Positions 46,025-53,282 of a stretch of DNA of 64,000 nucleotides are shown here, one piece after another (within the stretch, counting starts at the first letter, position 1; every line of letters starts with the position of its first letter). This stretch comes from JASGKO01 sp049840595. Lineage in GTDB: Bacteria; Verrucomicrobiota; Verrucomicrobiia; Chthoniobacterales; Chthoniobacteraceae. The notes under the pieces are model-generated. The model made no database searches. It worked only from the letters and a program-made list of their open reading frames with translations, and was not told the origin of the DNA. The position numbers were made by a program, and so were the translations under genes. The stretch lies in NCBI GenBank assembly GCA_049840595.1, contig JASGKO010000043.1, forward strand, positions 124,001-188,000, in the 5' to 3' direction.

Positions 46025-48781
46025 CTAGAGATTGAACGCGTCTTCAATGATTAACTTCTGTTCGCGCTTGTGAATATTGAGCGAACCGACCGCGGGGCTG
46101 GCGCTGGCGTCGCGGCCAGCGTAGTAGAGCTGCTTGCCGAACAGGTTGCGGAGCGTCCACTGGAGATGCTGCCAGGCCCCCATGTTCTGCGATTCCTCCT
46201 GGCACCAGACGAATTTGGTGGCCTTGCTGAAGGGGGCCACGGCGTCGCGGAGGGCCTGCTCATTGAGCGGGTAGAGCTGCTCGAAGCGGATGATCGCGGC
46301 GCTCTTGATGTTCTCATCGGTCTGCAGCTTGAGCAGGTCGTAATAGACCTTGCCGGAGCAGAAGATGACGCGCTTGATTTTCTCGGGCGCATCGAGGAGC
46401 GGGCCGGGCAGGATTTCCTTGAAGGTGCCGCTGGTGAAGTCCTCGATCTTCGAGCTCGCGGCCTCGGAGCGGAGCAGGCTCTTGGGCGTCATGATGACGA
46501 GCGGCTTGCGGAAGGCGCGCTTCATCTGGCGGCGGAGCAGGTGGAAATACTGGGCCGAGGTGGTGAGGTTGCAGACCTGGAGGTTATTCTCCGCGCAGAG
46601 CTGGAGGAAACGCTCGAGGCGGGCGCTGGAGTGCTCGGGGCCCTGGCCTTCGTAGCCGTGCGGGAGGAGCATGGTGATGCTGCTCGGGCGCTGCCACTTG
46701 GATTCGGCGGAGCTGATGAACTGGTCGATGATGACCTGGGCACCGTTCGCGAAATCGCCGAACTGCGCTTCCCAGAGGCAGAGCATTTCGGGGAAATCGA
46801 GCGCGTAACCGTAGTCGAACCCGAGCACGGCGGCCTCGGAGAGGAGCGAGTTGTAAACGCAGAATCTGGCCTGGCCTTCGCCGAGGTTGTTCAGCGGAAT
46901 GTAACGCTCGCGGGTATCGGCATCGTAGATGACCGAGTGGCGGCTGCTGAAGGTGCCGCGACGGCTGTCCTGACCGGAGAGACGGACGGGCACGCCCTCC
47001 AGGAGCAGCGAGCCAAAGGCGAAGGCCTCGGCGAAATGCCATTCGAAGGGACCGCCGGTTTCGAGCGCCTTGGCGCGCTTGTCGAGCAGCATGGTCTTGA
47101 GCTTGGGCAGGACCTTGAAGCCTTCCGGCGTGGTGGACATCGCGCGGATGATCTTTTCGATCACTTCCTTCGAGACCGCGGTTTCCACCGGGTCGAAGTT
47201 GAACGCGGGCTGGAAGACGGCGGAGGAGCCGCTGAACTTGTTGAGGGCGAGATCCTTCTCGGCCTTCTTCACCTCGTCGAGCGCGCTCAAGAGCTGGCTG
47301 CCAAATTCGTCCTCCAGCTTCTTCGCGCCTTCCTCGGAAAGGACGCCGGTGTCGATGAGCTTCTTGCGGTAGAGCGTGGCGGTCGATTTCTGCTTCTGGA
47401 TCGCCTTGTACATCTTCGGCTGCGTATAGACGGGCTCGTCGCCTTCGTTGTGGCCGTGGCGGCGGTAGCAGACGATATCCAGCACGACGTCGCTGTGGAA
47501 CTGCTGGCGGTATTCAAACGCGAGCTTGGCGGCGAAGGTGACGGAGACGGGATCGTCGCCATTCACGTGGATGACCGGGGCCTCGACCATCTTCGCGACA
47601 TCCGTGCAATAGACGGTGGAGCGGGCATCGGCAGGCGAGGTGGTGAACCCGATCTGATTGTTGATGATCAGGTGGACCGTGCCGCCGGTGGTGTAGCCGG
47701 GGAGCTGGGAAAGGTTGAGCGTCTCGGTGACGATGCCCTGGCCGGCAAACGCGGCGTCGCCGTGGATGAGCAGCGGGAGCACGCGGGAGCGCTTCTCGCT
47801 ATCCTTGCGGATGCGCTGGCGGGCGCGGGCCATGCCTTCGACGACGGGGTTGACCGCTTCGAGGTGGCTCGGGTTCGGCGAGAGGCGGACTTCCACCTCG
47901 TGGCCGGTCTTGAGCTTGCGGACTTTCTGGTAGCCGAGGTGATACTTCACGTCGCCATCCCCCCCGACGAGCTCGGGGATGTAGTTCTCGGAAAACTCCG
48001 CGAAGAGGGTGCGGAAGGATTTCTTGAGGAAGTTCGTAAGGACGTTCAAACGACCACGATGGGCCATGCCCATGACGATTTCCTCGACGTTCTGGTTCGG
48101 GCAGTCGTAGAGGATGGCGTTGAGGGCGACCATGAGGGATTCACCCCCCTCGAGGGAGAAACGCTTCTGGCCGACATACTTGGTATGCAGGAAGTGCTCG
48201 AAGCTCTCGGCCTCCAGCAACTGGCGGAGCATCTCGATCTTTTCCTCGGCGGGCACCTGGTCCTCGGTCGGGCGGTTTTCGACCCGCTGGCGGAGCCATT
48301 CGCGCACATTCGTATTTTGAATGTGCATATACTCGAAACCGAGGTTGCCAGAGTAGGTGGTCTGCAGCCGGGCGATGAGCTCGCGGAGCTTCATCTGCTG
48401 GCCGGGCTGGAAAGTGCGGGAGGAAACGACCGTATCGAGGTCCGCTTCCGTAAAGCCAAATTGGTCGAGCTCCAGGAGCGGCTGCGGGGGGCGGGAGCTG
48501 CCGAGCGGGTCGAGGGTCGAGCGCATGTGACCCAGGCGACGGTAGGCGACGACGATCGCCTCAACGCGACCGGCGATGGACTGGTCTTCCTCGGCCCCGG
48601 CGGCGGGCAGGGCGGCAACGGTGGCTCCATTGGCACCGCCACCTTTGTTTACGGAACCGAGCTCAAAACCTTCGAAAAAGGCCGACCAGGTGGGGTCAAC
48701 GGAAAGGGGATCGTCCTTCCAACGCGCATAATTTTCATCGAGCAATGACGCGTTGGAAATGTTGGCGAAATAGTTTCTCAT
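46025..48781 (-). CDS. sucA: 2-Oxoglutarate dehydrogenase E1 component
   Basis: The 918-residue thiamine-dependent E1 decarboxylates 2-oxoglutarate and passes succinyl to SucB. The start MRNYFANISNASLLDENYARW is typical, whereas the 10 upstream codons to 48811 are not. Motifs include AHRGRLNVL and HGDAAFAGQGIV (ThDP and Mg binding), HGNEGDEP-like HNEGDEPVYTQP, and LLPHGYEGQGPEHSSARLER in the C-terminal half. Full length and in frame. It is first in the sucAB operon. Confidence 0.96.
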   Translation of the reverse strand: MRNYFANISNASLLDENYARWKDDPLSVDPTWSAFFEGFELGSVNKGGGANGATVAALPAAGAEEDQSIAGRVEAIVVAYRRLGHMRSTLDPLGSSRPPQPLLELDQFGFTEADLDTVVSSRTFQPGQQMKLRELIARLQTTYSGNLGFEYMHIQNTNVREWLRQRVENRPTEDQVPAEEKIEMLRQLLEAESFEHFLHTKYVGQKRFSLEGGESLMVALNAILYDCPNQNVEEIVMGMAHRGRLNVLTNFLKKSFRTLFAEFSENYIPELVGGDGDVKYHLGYQKVRKLKTGHEVEVRLSPNPSHLEAVNPVVEGMARARQRIRKDSEKRSRVLPLLIHGDAAFAGQGIVTETLNLSQLPGYTTGGTVHLIINNQIGFTTSPADARSTVYCTDVAKMVEAPVIHVNGDDPVSVTFAAKLAFEYRQQFHSDVVLDIVCYRRHGHNEGDEPVYTQPKMYKAIQKQKSTATLYRKKLIDTGVLSEEGAKKLEDEFGSQLLSALDEVKKAEKDLALNKFSGSSAVFQPAFNFDPVETAVSKEVIEKIIRAMSTTPEGFKVLPKLKTMLLDKRAKALETGGPFEWHFAEAFAFGSLLLEGVPVRLSGQDSRRGTFSSRHSVIYDADTRERYIPLNNLGEGQARFCVYNSLLSEAAVLGFDYGYALDFPEMLCLWEAQFGDFANGAQVIIDQFISSAESKWQRPSSITMLLPHGYEGQGPEHSSARLERFLQLCAENNLQVCNLTTSAQYFHLLRRQMKRAFRKPLVIMTPKSLLRSEAASSKIEDFTSGTFKEILPGPLLDAPEKIKRVIFCSGKVYYDLLKLQTDENIKSAAIIRFEQLYPLNEQALRDAVAPFSKATKFVWCQEESQNMGAWQHLQWTLRNLFGKQLYYAGRDASASPAVGSLNIHKREQKLIIEDAFNL

Positions 48782-48868
48782 AACATTTGCGTGGGGCGAG
48801 AACCCTAGCACGAACTATCCGCGCAACAACGAAATTTCCGGAAATCTTCTCTGACAGAGCGGCCAGAA

Positions 48869-49225
48869 CTAATTCCCGGACGAGGGCCCGGGGGGACAGC
48901 AACCGCACCGGTAACCATGCAAAGAGGGGGCGGAAGAGGCCGCCGACGGCTCCGGCGAGAGCAGGAGCCCCTCACTGGCCCGGGAAAGACTCTGGCTGAG
49001 CTGCGAAAAGGTATCCCCCAGCAGGCAAAGCATCTCCCGGGGAATCGGGTAGGGCTGCACCCGGGGCGAAGCGTTCTCCCCGAGCAGGAGCAGCGTCTGG
49101 CTGGCACCAAACAGCGCGGTGCTCAATTCTGCAAAGGCCTCGCCGAGAACGACAAAGTCATGCGTTTCCTCTTCGCTGGAGGGGTGGGAAAGACTGGAAA
49201 AGGGGTGAGATTCAACCGGGTTCAT
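48869..49225 (-). CDS. Small protein of unknown function with strong Shine-Dalgarno
   Basis: A 118-residue acidic protein without known domain. The middle is helical (FVVLGEAFAELSTALFGASQTLLLLGE, then LLGDTFSQLSQSLSRASEGLL), suggesting two repeated amphipathic helices. The Cys-rich tail (RCGCCPPG) may be disordered. The ATG at 49225 is preceded by a perfect AGGAGG (8 bases upstream); the longer frame from 49321 has no such site. It is divergent from the LuxR-type gene, which may control it. Confidence 0.55.
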   Translation of the reverse strand: MNPVESHPFSSLSHPSSEEETHDFVVLGEAFAELSTALFGASQTLLLLGENASPRVQPYPIPREMLCLLGDTFSQLSQSLSRASEGLLLSPEPSAASSAPSLHGYRCGCCPPGPSSGN

Positions 49226-49663
49226 GCGTTTCCTCCTGGGTATTTGCTGCCCGGCGGGATGGTCCGGCCACGGCCCGGGCGGGCAAAGAGCGTGGCTGGG
49301 GTGCTTTCCACACCCAGCCACGCCGTTATTGACAGCCCTTCAAACTCCTCGCTAGCCGCTGTCCCGCGCCTTTCCGTCAGCCGGGACTCCTTATGCCACT
49401 CTCCGGGCTTCCGCCTGCCAAAACATAAGCCATGCAATGGGTCGCCACCGGGGAGGCGCGTCGTAACCAACCATTTTTTTCCACTTACTACTGCCTCCAG
49501 ATACGTGCCCGATTGCATGCTGGTGAATGATTACAGCCGCTCCATAAAAACTGCTATACGTCGAAAGACGCATATGCTTTGGCATGGCCGTCCGATAGCT
49601 TCGACATGTCATTTTTCAGAGACGCGCGCACCCATTCGCGACTCTGCGCGGTTACCAAACGAT
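49226..49663. other. Divergent intergenic region with likely promoters
   Basis: No gene is supported. The region should hold promoters for the small protein (left) and the LuxR-type regulator (right). Possible -35/-10-like elements (TTGACA near 49329; 'tatacg' near 49555) are weak by eye. No repeat was recognised. Confidence 0.4.
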
Positions 49664-50449
49664 ATGAGCACCAAACTTCTGTCGGCGGATCAGCTTCGAG
49701 CGTTCAGCAACACGCTTTTTCATCTGTATGAGGACACTTTGCCGGCGGCTCCGCTGGAGCCCATCATGCACGCCATGGGCGAGTTGATTCCCTCCGCCTG
49801 GCTCTCCACCGACAGCTTCAAGCTGCAAACCGGCGAACATCACCACCTGGCTGACCGGAATTTCAAATTCAGCCATAATTGCAAAAAATACGCGGAAATG
49901 TACGGGCACCAAAACCCCGTGCTGGAACGCCCCCGGCAGATGGGTTTTATCCCGGCGCTAAAAATATCGGACCACACCACCTTCCGGCAGTTCAGCCAGA
50001 CCGGTTACTACGCGGAAATCGTGGGGAAACTGGAAAAGTTCCGCGATCAGGCCGGGGTCTATGCCCGCACCCCGGAGAGCCTGGTGCTTTTCACGGTGCA
50101 ACGGGAGAGCAACTACACCGAGGAGGAGCGCGTGCTGCTGGAAATCATCCAGCCTCATGTCGAGCGCATCCTGCAACGCTCCTCCCTCTACGCCAGCCTG
50201 CCCGGCGAAGTGCTCACCGCCCGCGAGCGCGAGGTGCTGCACTGGGTCGCGGAAGGCAAGCGCGACGAGGAGATCGCGATCATCCTGCGCACCAGCATGC
50301 GCACGGTGAAGCAGCACGTCCGCGCCATCCTGCGCAAGCTGGAGGTCGAGACCCGTACCGCCGCCGCCGCCATGGCCTGGCGCGCCCGCATGGCGGAAAA
50401 AGGCCTGCCCGAGGCGACCGAGGTGAAACCGATGCGCAAGGCCGGGTGA
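49664..50449 (+). CDS. LuxR-type transcriptional regulator
   Basis: 261 residues. The C-terminal HTH is classical: LTAREREVLHWVAEGKRDEEIA, then ILRTSMRTVKQHVRAILRKL (about residues 183-240). The N-terminal 170 residues form a domain unlike receiver or acyl-homoserine-lactone binding domains; an analogue of 'GAF/autoinducer' folds is possible. The start is the ATG at 49664. No histidine kinase is adjacent, and the target may be the divergent small gene. A hairpin-type repeat begins after the stop. Confidence 0.82.
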   Translation: MSTKLLSADQLRAFSNTLFHLYEDTLPAAPLEPIMHAMGELIPSAWLSTDSFKLQTGEHHHLADRNFKFSHNCKKYAEMYGHQNPVLERPRQMGFIPALKISDHTTFRQFSQTGYYAEIVGKLEKFRDQAGVYARTPESLVLFTVQRESNYTEEERVLLEIIQPHVERILQRSSLYASLPGEVLTAREREVLHWVAEGKRDEEIAIILRTSMRTVKQHVRAILRKLEVETRTAAAAMAWRARMAEKGLPEATEVKPMRKAG

Positions 50450-50470
50450 AGAATTTCACCACGAAGAGGA

Positions 50471-50590
50471 GGGCCAGCGAAATACTCGAAAAATACGAAA
50501 GGAAGGCCGTTTCAGCCGGTCGCGTCCGTTGCGCCTCGTTTTTCCCTCCTTCGTGTCTTCGTGCCTTCGTGGTGAAAAATCAGGGGTTTC
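50471..50590. repeat. Dispersed hairpin repeat ('ccagcgaaatactcgaaa')
   Basis: A further copy of the family at 11922, 12490 and 28836: 'gccagcgaaatactcgaaaa' at the left, and 'cttcgtgtcttcgtgccttcg' at the right. Non-coding. Confidence 0.55.
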
Positions 50591-50641
50591 GGTGAAATCC
50601 ACTCTTGCGGGCCGGGGCATTGTGTCCCCTAGTTGCACTCC

Positions 50642-52138
50642 GTGAGTGCTTCCTCTCTTCCTGTTGTCTCCCATTACATCAATGGCGAGTGGACTTCCGC
50701 CAGCGGTGACTTCACCCCGGTCTTCAACCCCTCCACCGGCGAGGTGATCGCGCACTGCCCGGCGAGTGGCGCGGCGGAGATCCATGCGGCGGTGGAAGCC
50801 GCCGCGGCGGCCTTTCCCGGCTGGAGCGAGACCCCGGCGGTCGAGCGCGCCCGCATCTTCTTCCGCTACCGGCAGCTCATCGAGGACCATTTCGACACGA
50901 TCACGGCCACCATTTCCCGCGAGCATGGCAAGACGCTCGCCGAGGCGCGGGGCGACCTCTTTCGCGGACTCGAAAACGTGGAATACGCCTGCGGCATTCC
51001 CTCGCTGCTGATGGGTGAGACGCTGGAAAACCTCGCGCGCAATGTGGATTGCGAGACGATGCTCCAACCGCTCGGCGTCTGCGCGGGGATCACGCCCTTC
51101 AATTTCCCGGCGATGGTGCCGATGTGGATGTTTCCCCTCGCCCTCGCCTGCGGCAATACCTTCGTCCTCAAGCCGAGCGAGAAGGTGCCGCTCACCGCGG
51201 TGTTGCTGGTCGAGCTGCTCGAAAAAGCGGGCCTGCCCAAGGGCGTGCTCAATCTCGTTCACGGCGGACGCGAATGCGTCGATGCGATTCTTACCCATCC
51301 GAAAATCCGCGCCGTCTCCTTCGTCGGCTCCTCGCCGGTGGCGAAATACATTCATGAAACCGGCACCCGCCACGGCAAGCGCGTGCAGGCCAATGGCGGG
51401 GCGAAAAACTACATCGTGGTGATGCCCGATGCGGACCTGGGCAAGACGGTCGAAGCACTCTCGGTGGCCGCCTTCGGCTGCGCGGGCGAGCGGTGCATGG
51501 CCGGCTCGACCGCGCTCACGGTCGGCCATGCCTCCGAGCTGGTGCTGCCCGCGCTGGTCGAGGCCGCGCGCGCGATCAAGGTCGGTCGCACCGACCATCC
51601 CGCCACCCAGCCCGACATGGGCCCGGTGATCAGCGCCCCGCATCGCGACCGGGTGGAACACCTGGTGAGCCACAGCGAAAGTCAGGGCGCGAAAATCATC
51701 TGTGACGGACGCGGGGTGAAAGTGCCCGACGCCCCCGGCGGCTTCTACCTCGGCGCGACCATCGTCGATCACGTGCAGCGCGAGATGGAAATCGCGCGCG
51801 AGGAAGTCTTCGGCCCCGTGCTCAATGTGATGCGGATGGACGATCTCGATCACGCCATCGAGCAGGCGAACCGCTCCGCCTTCGGCAACGGCGCGGCCAT
51901 CTTCACCAGCAGCGGCCGCGCGGCCCGCGAGTTCAAGCACCGGGTGAAAGCCGGCATGGTCGGCATCAACGTCGGCGTGCCCGCGACGATGGCGATGTTC
52001 CCCTTCACCGGTTGGGACGATTCCTTCTACGGCGACCTGCACATCCAGGGCAAGGAGGCCGTGCTCTTCTACACTCAGCAAAAAGTCGTCACCACCCGCT
52101 GGTTCGGCGGCGAAGTCGGCGACGTCTGGCGGAAGTAG
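50642..52138 (+). CDS. mmsA: CoA-acylating methylmalonate-semialdehyde dehydrogenase
   Basis: About 498 residues of the aldehyde-dehydrogenase fold: FNFPAMVPMWMFPLALACGNTF and VSFVGSSPVAKYIH for the NAD pocket, and the nucleophile Cys in GCAGERCMAGST. The wording is that of the MmsA subgroup, which makes acyl-CoA rather than free acid from (methyl)malonate semialdehyde in valine, inositol or beta-alanine breakdown. The start codon is probably GTG at 50642 (or TTG at 50633). No ATG fits. A dihydropyrimidinase at 55.8 kb could feed it through beta-alanine, but the enzymes between are not present here. Confidence 0.93.
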   Translation: MSASSLPVVSHYINGEWTSASGDFTPVFNPSTGEVIAHCPASGAAEIHAAVEAAAAAFPGWSETPAVERARIFFRYRQLIEDHFDTITATISREHGKTLAEARGDLFRGLENVEYACGIPSLLMGETLENLARNVDCETMLQPLGVCAGITPFNFPAMVPMWMFPLALACGNTFVLKPSEKVPLTAVLLVELLEKAGLPKGVLNLVHGGRECVDAILTHPKIRAVSFVGSSPVAKYIHETGTRHGKRVQANGGAKNYIVVMPDADLGKTVEALSVAAFGCAGERCMAGSTALTVGHASELVLPALVEAARAIKVGRTDHPATQPDMGPVISAPHRDRVEHLVSHSESQGAKIICDGRGVKVPDAPGGFYLGATIVDHVQREMEIAREEVFGPVLNVMRMDDLDHAIEQANRSAFGNGAAIFTSSGRAAREFKHRVKAGMVGINVGVPATMAMFPFTGWDDSFYGDLHIQGKEAVLFYTQQKVVTTRWFGGEVGDVWRK

Positions 52139-52249
52139 GCAGCGCCCGGCAGCGCGGGCGGTTGTTTCGCCAGGTTTCAGTCGTATTTGCGGGTGTAAAA
52201 GTTTTGTAAGGGAAGGAACCAGGGGATTTCGCAATGGCGAATCCCCAGC

Positions 52250-52771
52250 ATGAAAACGTTGGTTATTCTCCTCATCCTTCTCTGCGAGGTCATCGCCCAG
52301 GCCGATCCTTTGGCGGACTCGGTGTCACACCTGCCGTTGCCCGGGCGCGGCGAGTTTGGCGAATGTGCGCCGTACGCCGATGCCCTTTCGCGCTGGCTGC
52401 AAAAGCACGGGCAGAGCAATTGCGTGATCTATTACACCTATCGCAGCGGCCTGCTCCAGCGCTCCACCACCCACGCCATCGTGGCCTGGACACGCGACGG
52501 TAACTGGTGGGCGATGGGCAACGAACGCATCGAGCCCAAGCCCCTCGGCCAGTCCGGCACCAGCCTCGCGCTGGCCCAGCAATACGATTACCGCGCCTTT
52601 CTCGCCGCCACCCACACGGAGCGAACCCGCTCGACCACTGTGCATCACCCGTATTCCATCCTTCCGCCTCCCAATGGCTCGCAACCAATCGAACCCGTCC
52701 CGGCACTGGACGCCGCTGCATCCCTGCTCCCCAAAGTTTCCATGGAGAACGGCTGGCCATCCGGATCATAG
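52250..52771 (+). CDS. Small exported Cys/His protein (transglutaminase-like candidate)
   Basis: A 173-residue protein with a signal peptide (LVILLILLCEVIAQA). Cys39 in FGECAPYADAL, His75 in TTHAIVAW and an acidic residue at Asp83 stand in the order of a papain/transglutaminase-type triad (bacterial 'BTLCP' proteins show it). The remaining half is low in motifs. The start has ATG at 52250 with a weak upstream site. Function unknown; the triad is an inference from order and spacing only. Confidence 0.5.
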   Translation: MKTLVILLILLCEVIAQADPLADSVSHLPLPGRGEFGECAPYADALSRWLQKHGQSNCVIYYTYRSGLLQRSTTHAIVAWTRDGNWWAMGNERIEPKPLGQSGTSLALAQQYDYRAFLAATHTERTRSTTVHHPYSILPPPNGSQPIEPVPALDAAASLLPKVSMENGWPSGS

Positions 52772-52867
52772 ATCGTCGCTATTCGTGGACCGCATGAGTC
52801 GAAGCGCAGGGGATTTATTGAGCCATGCGAAACAGGCAAAAAGGGCGAAAGGGAAAAAAGACGGATC

Positions 52868-52945
52868 TTTAACCGCGGATTTCGCGGATCGGCGCGGATC
52901 AAAGACCAGCCATCCGCGACCCTCCGTGCCATCCGCGGTTAAATT
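52868..52945. repeat. 'aaccgcggat' hairpin repeat, copy 2
   Basis: 'taaccgcggatttcgcggat' at the left and 'gccatccgcggttaaa' at the right form a long imperfect hairpin of about 75 bases. Copies are at 41238-41325 and 57266-57336. This copy runs right up to the remnant gene that follows. Confidence 0.8.
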
Positions 52946-52956
52946 TTGCTTTCCAT

Positions 52957-53178
52957 GACTTTCGGTCCAACCTCAAAGATTTCACCAACCAGCGCGACGA
53001 CGCGGACATAACGAGCCTGGAGCAAATCGCCTACGCGGTCAGTGCCGTGAAAGGCGACCCCGCGGAAGGCGGCGAAAACGGCTCCCTCTACGAGGCGATG
53101 GGCTACATCCGCAAAAGCGAACGCAAGACCGGTCACTCGCGTAAAAAAGCGAATAGCGAAGCAACCAAACCTGCGTAA
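52957..53178 (+). pseudogene. 3' remnant of a gene cut by a repeat
   Basis: A 73-codon frame without start (DFRSNLKDFTNQRDDADITS, then LYEAMGYIRKSERKTGHSRK) ends in TAA at 53176-53178 and is followed by a terminator at 53209-53242. The upstream part is replaced by the hairpin repeat at 52868-52945. It looks like the tail of an unidentified protein. Confidence 0.5.
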
Positions 53179-53208
53179 CCGCGCAGCATATAGAAGCATC
53201 CGCTACGG

Positions 53209-53242
53209 GCAGGGCCGGGGGAAACCCCGGCTCTGTTTTTTG
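53209..53242 (+). terminator. Rho-independent terminator
   Basis: The stem 'agggccggggg' / 'cccggctct' with an 'aaac' loop is followed by TTTTTT. It serves the remnant gene and separates it from the convergent KAP gene. Confidence 0.85.
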
Positions 53243-53282
53243 CCTTCAGGGGTTCATGGAAATCGCGAGTGATTTCAAAGGC

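Noticed and set aside
46070..48748. 892-codon plus-strand frame opposite sucA
   Set aside because: Shadow frame with the same skewed composition; sucA is complete and in frame.
50456..52234. 592-codon minus-strand frame opposite mmsA
   Set aside because: Shadow; no domain or start signal.
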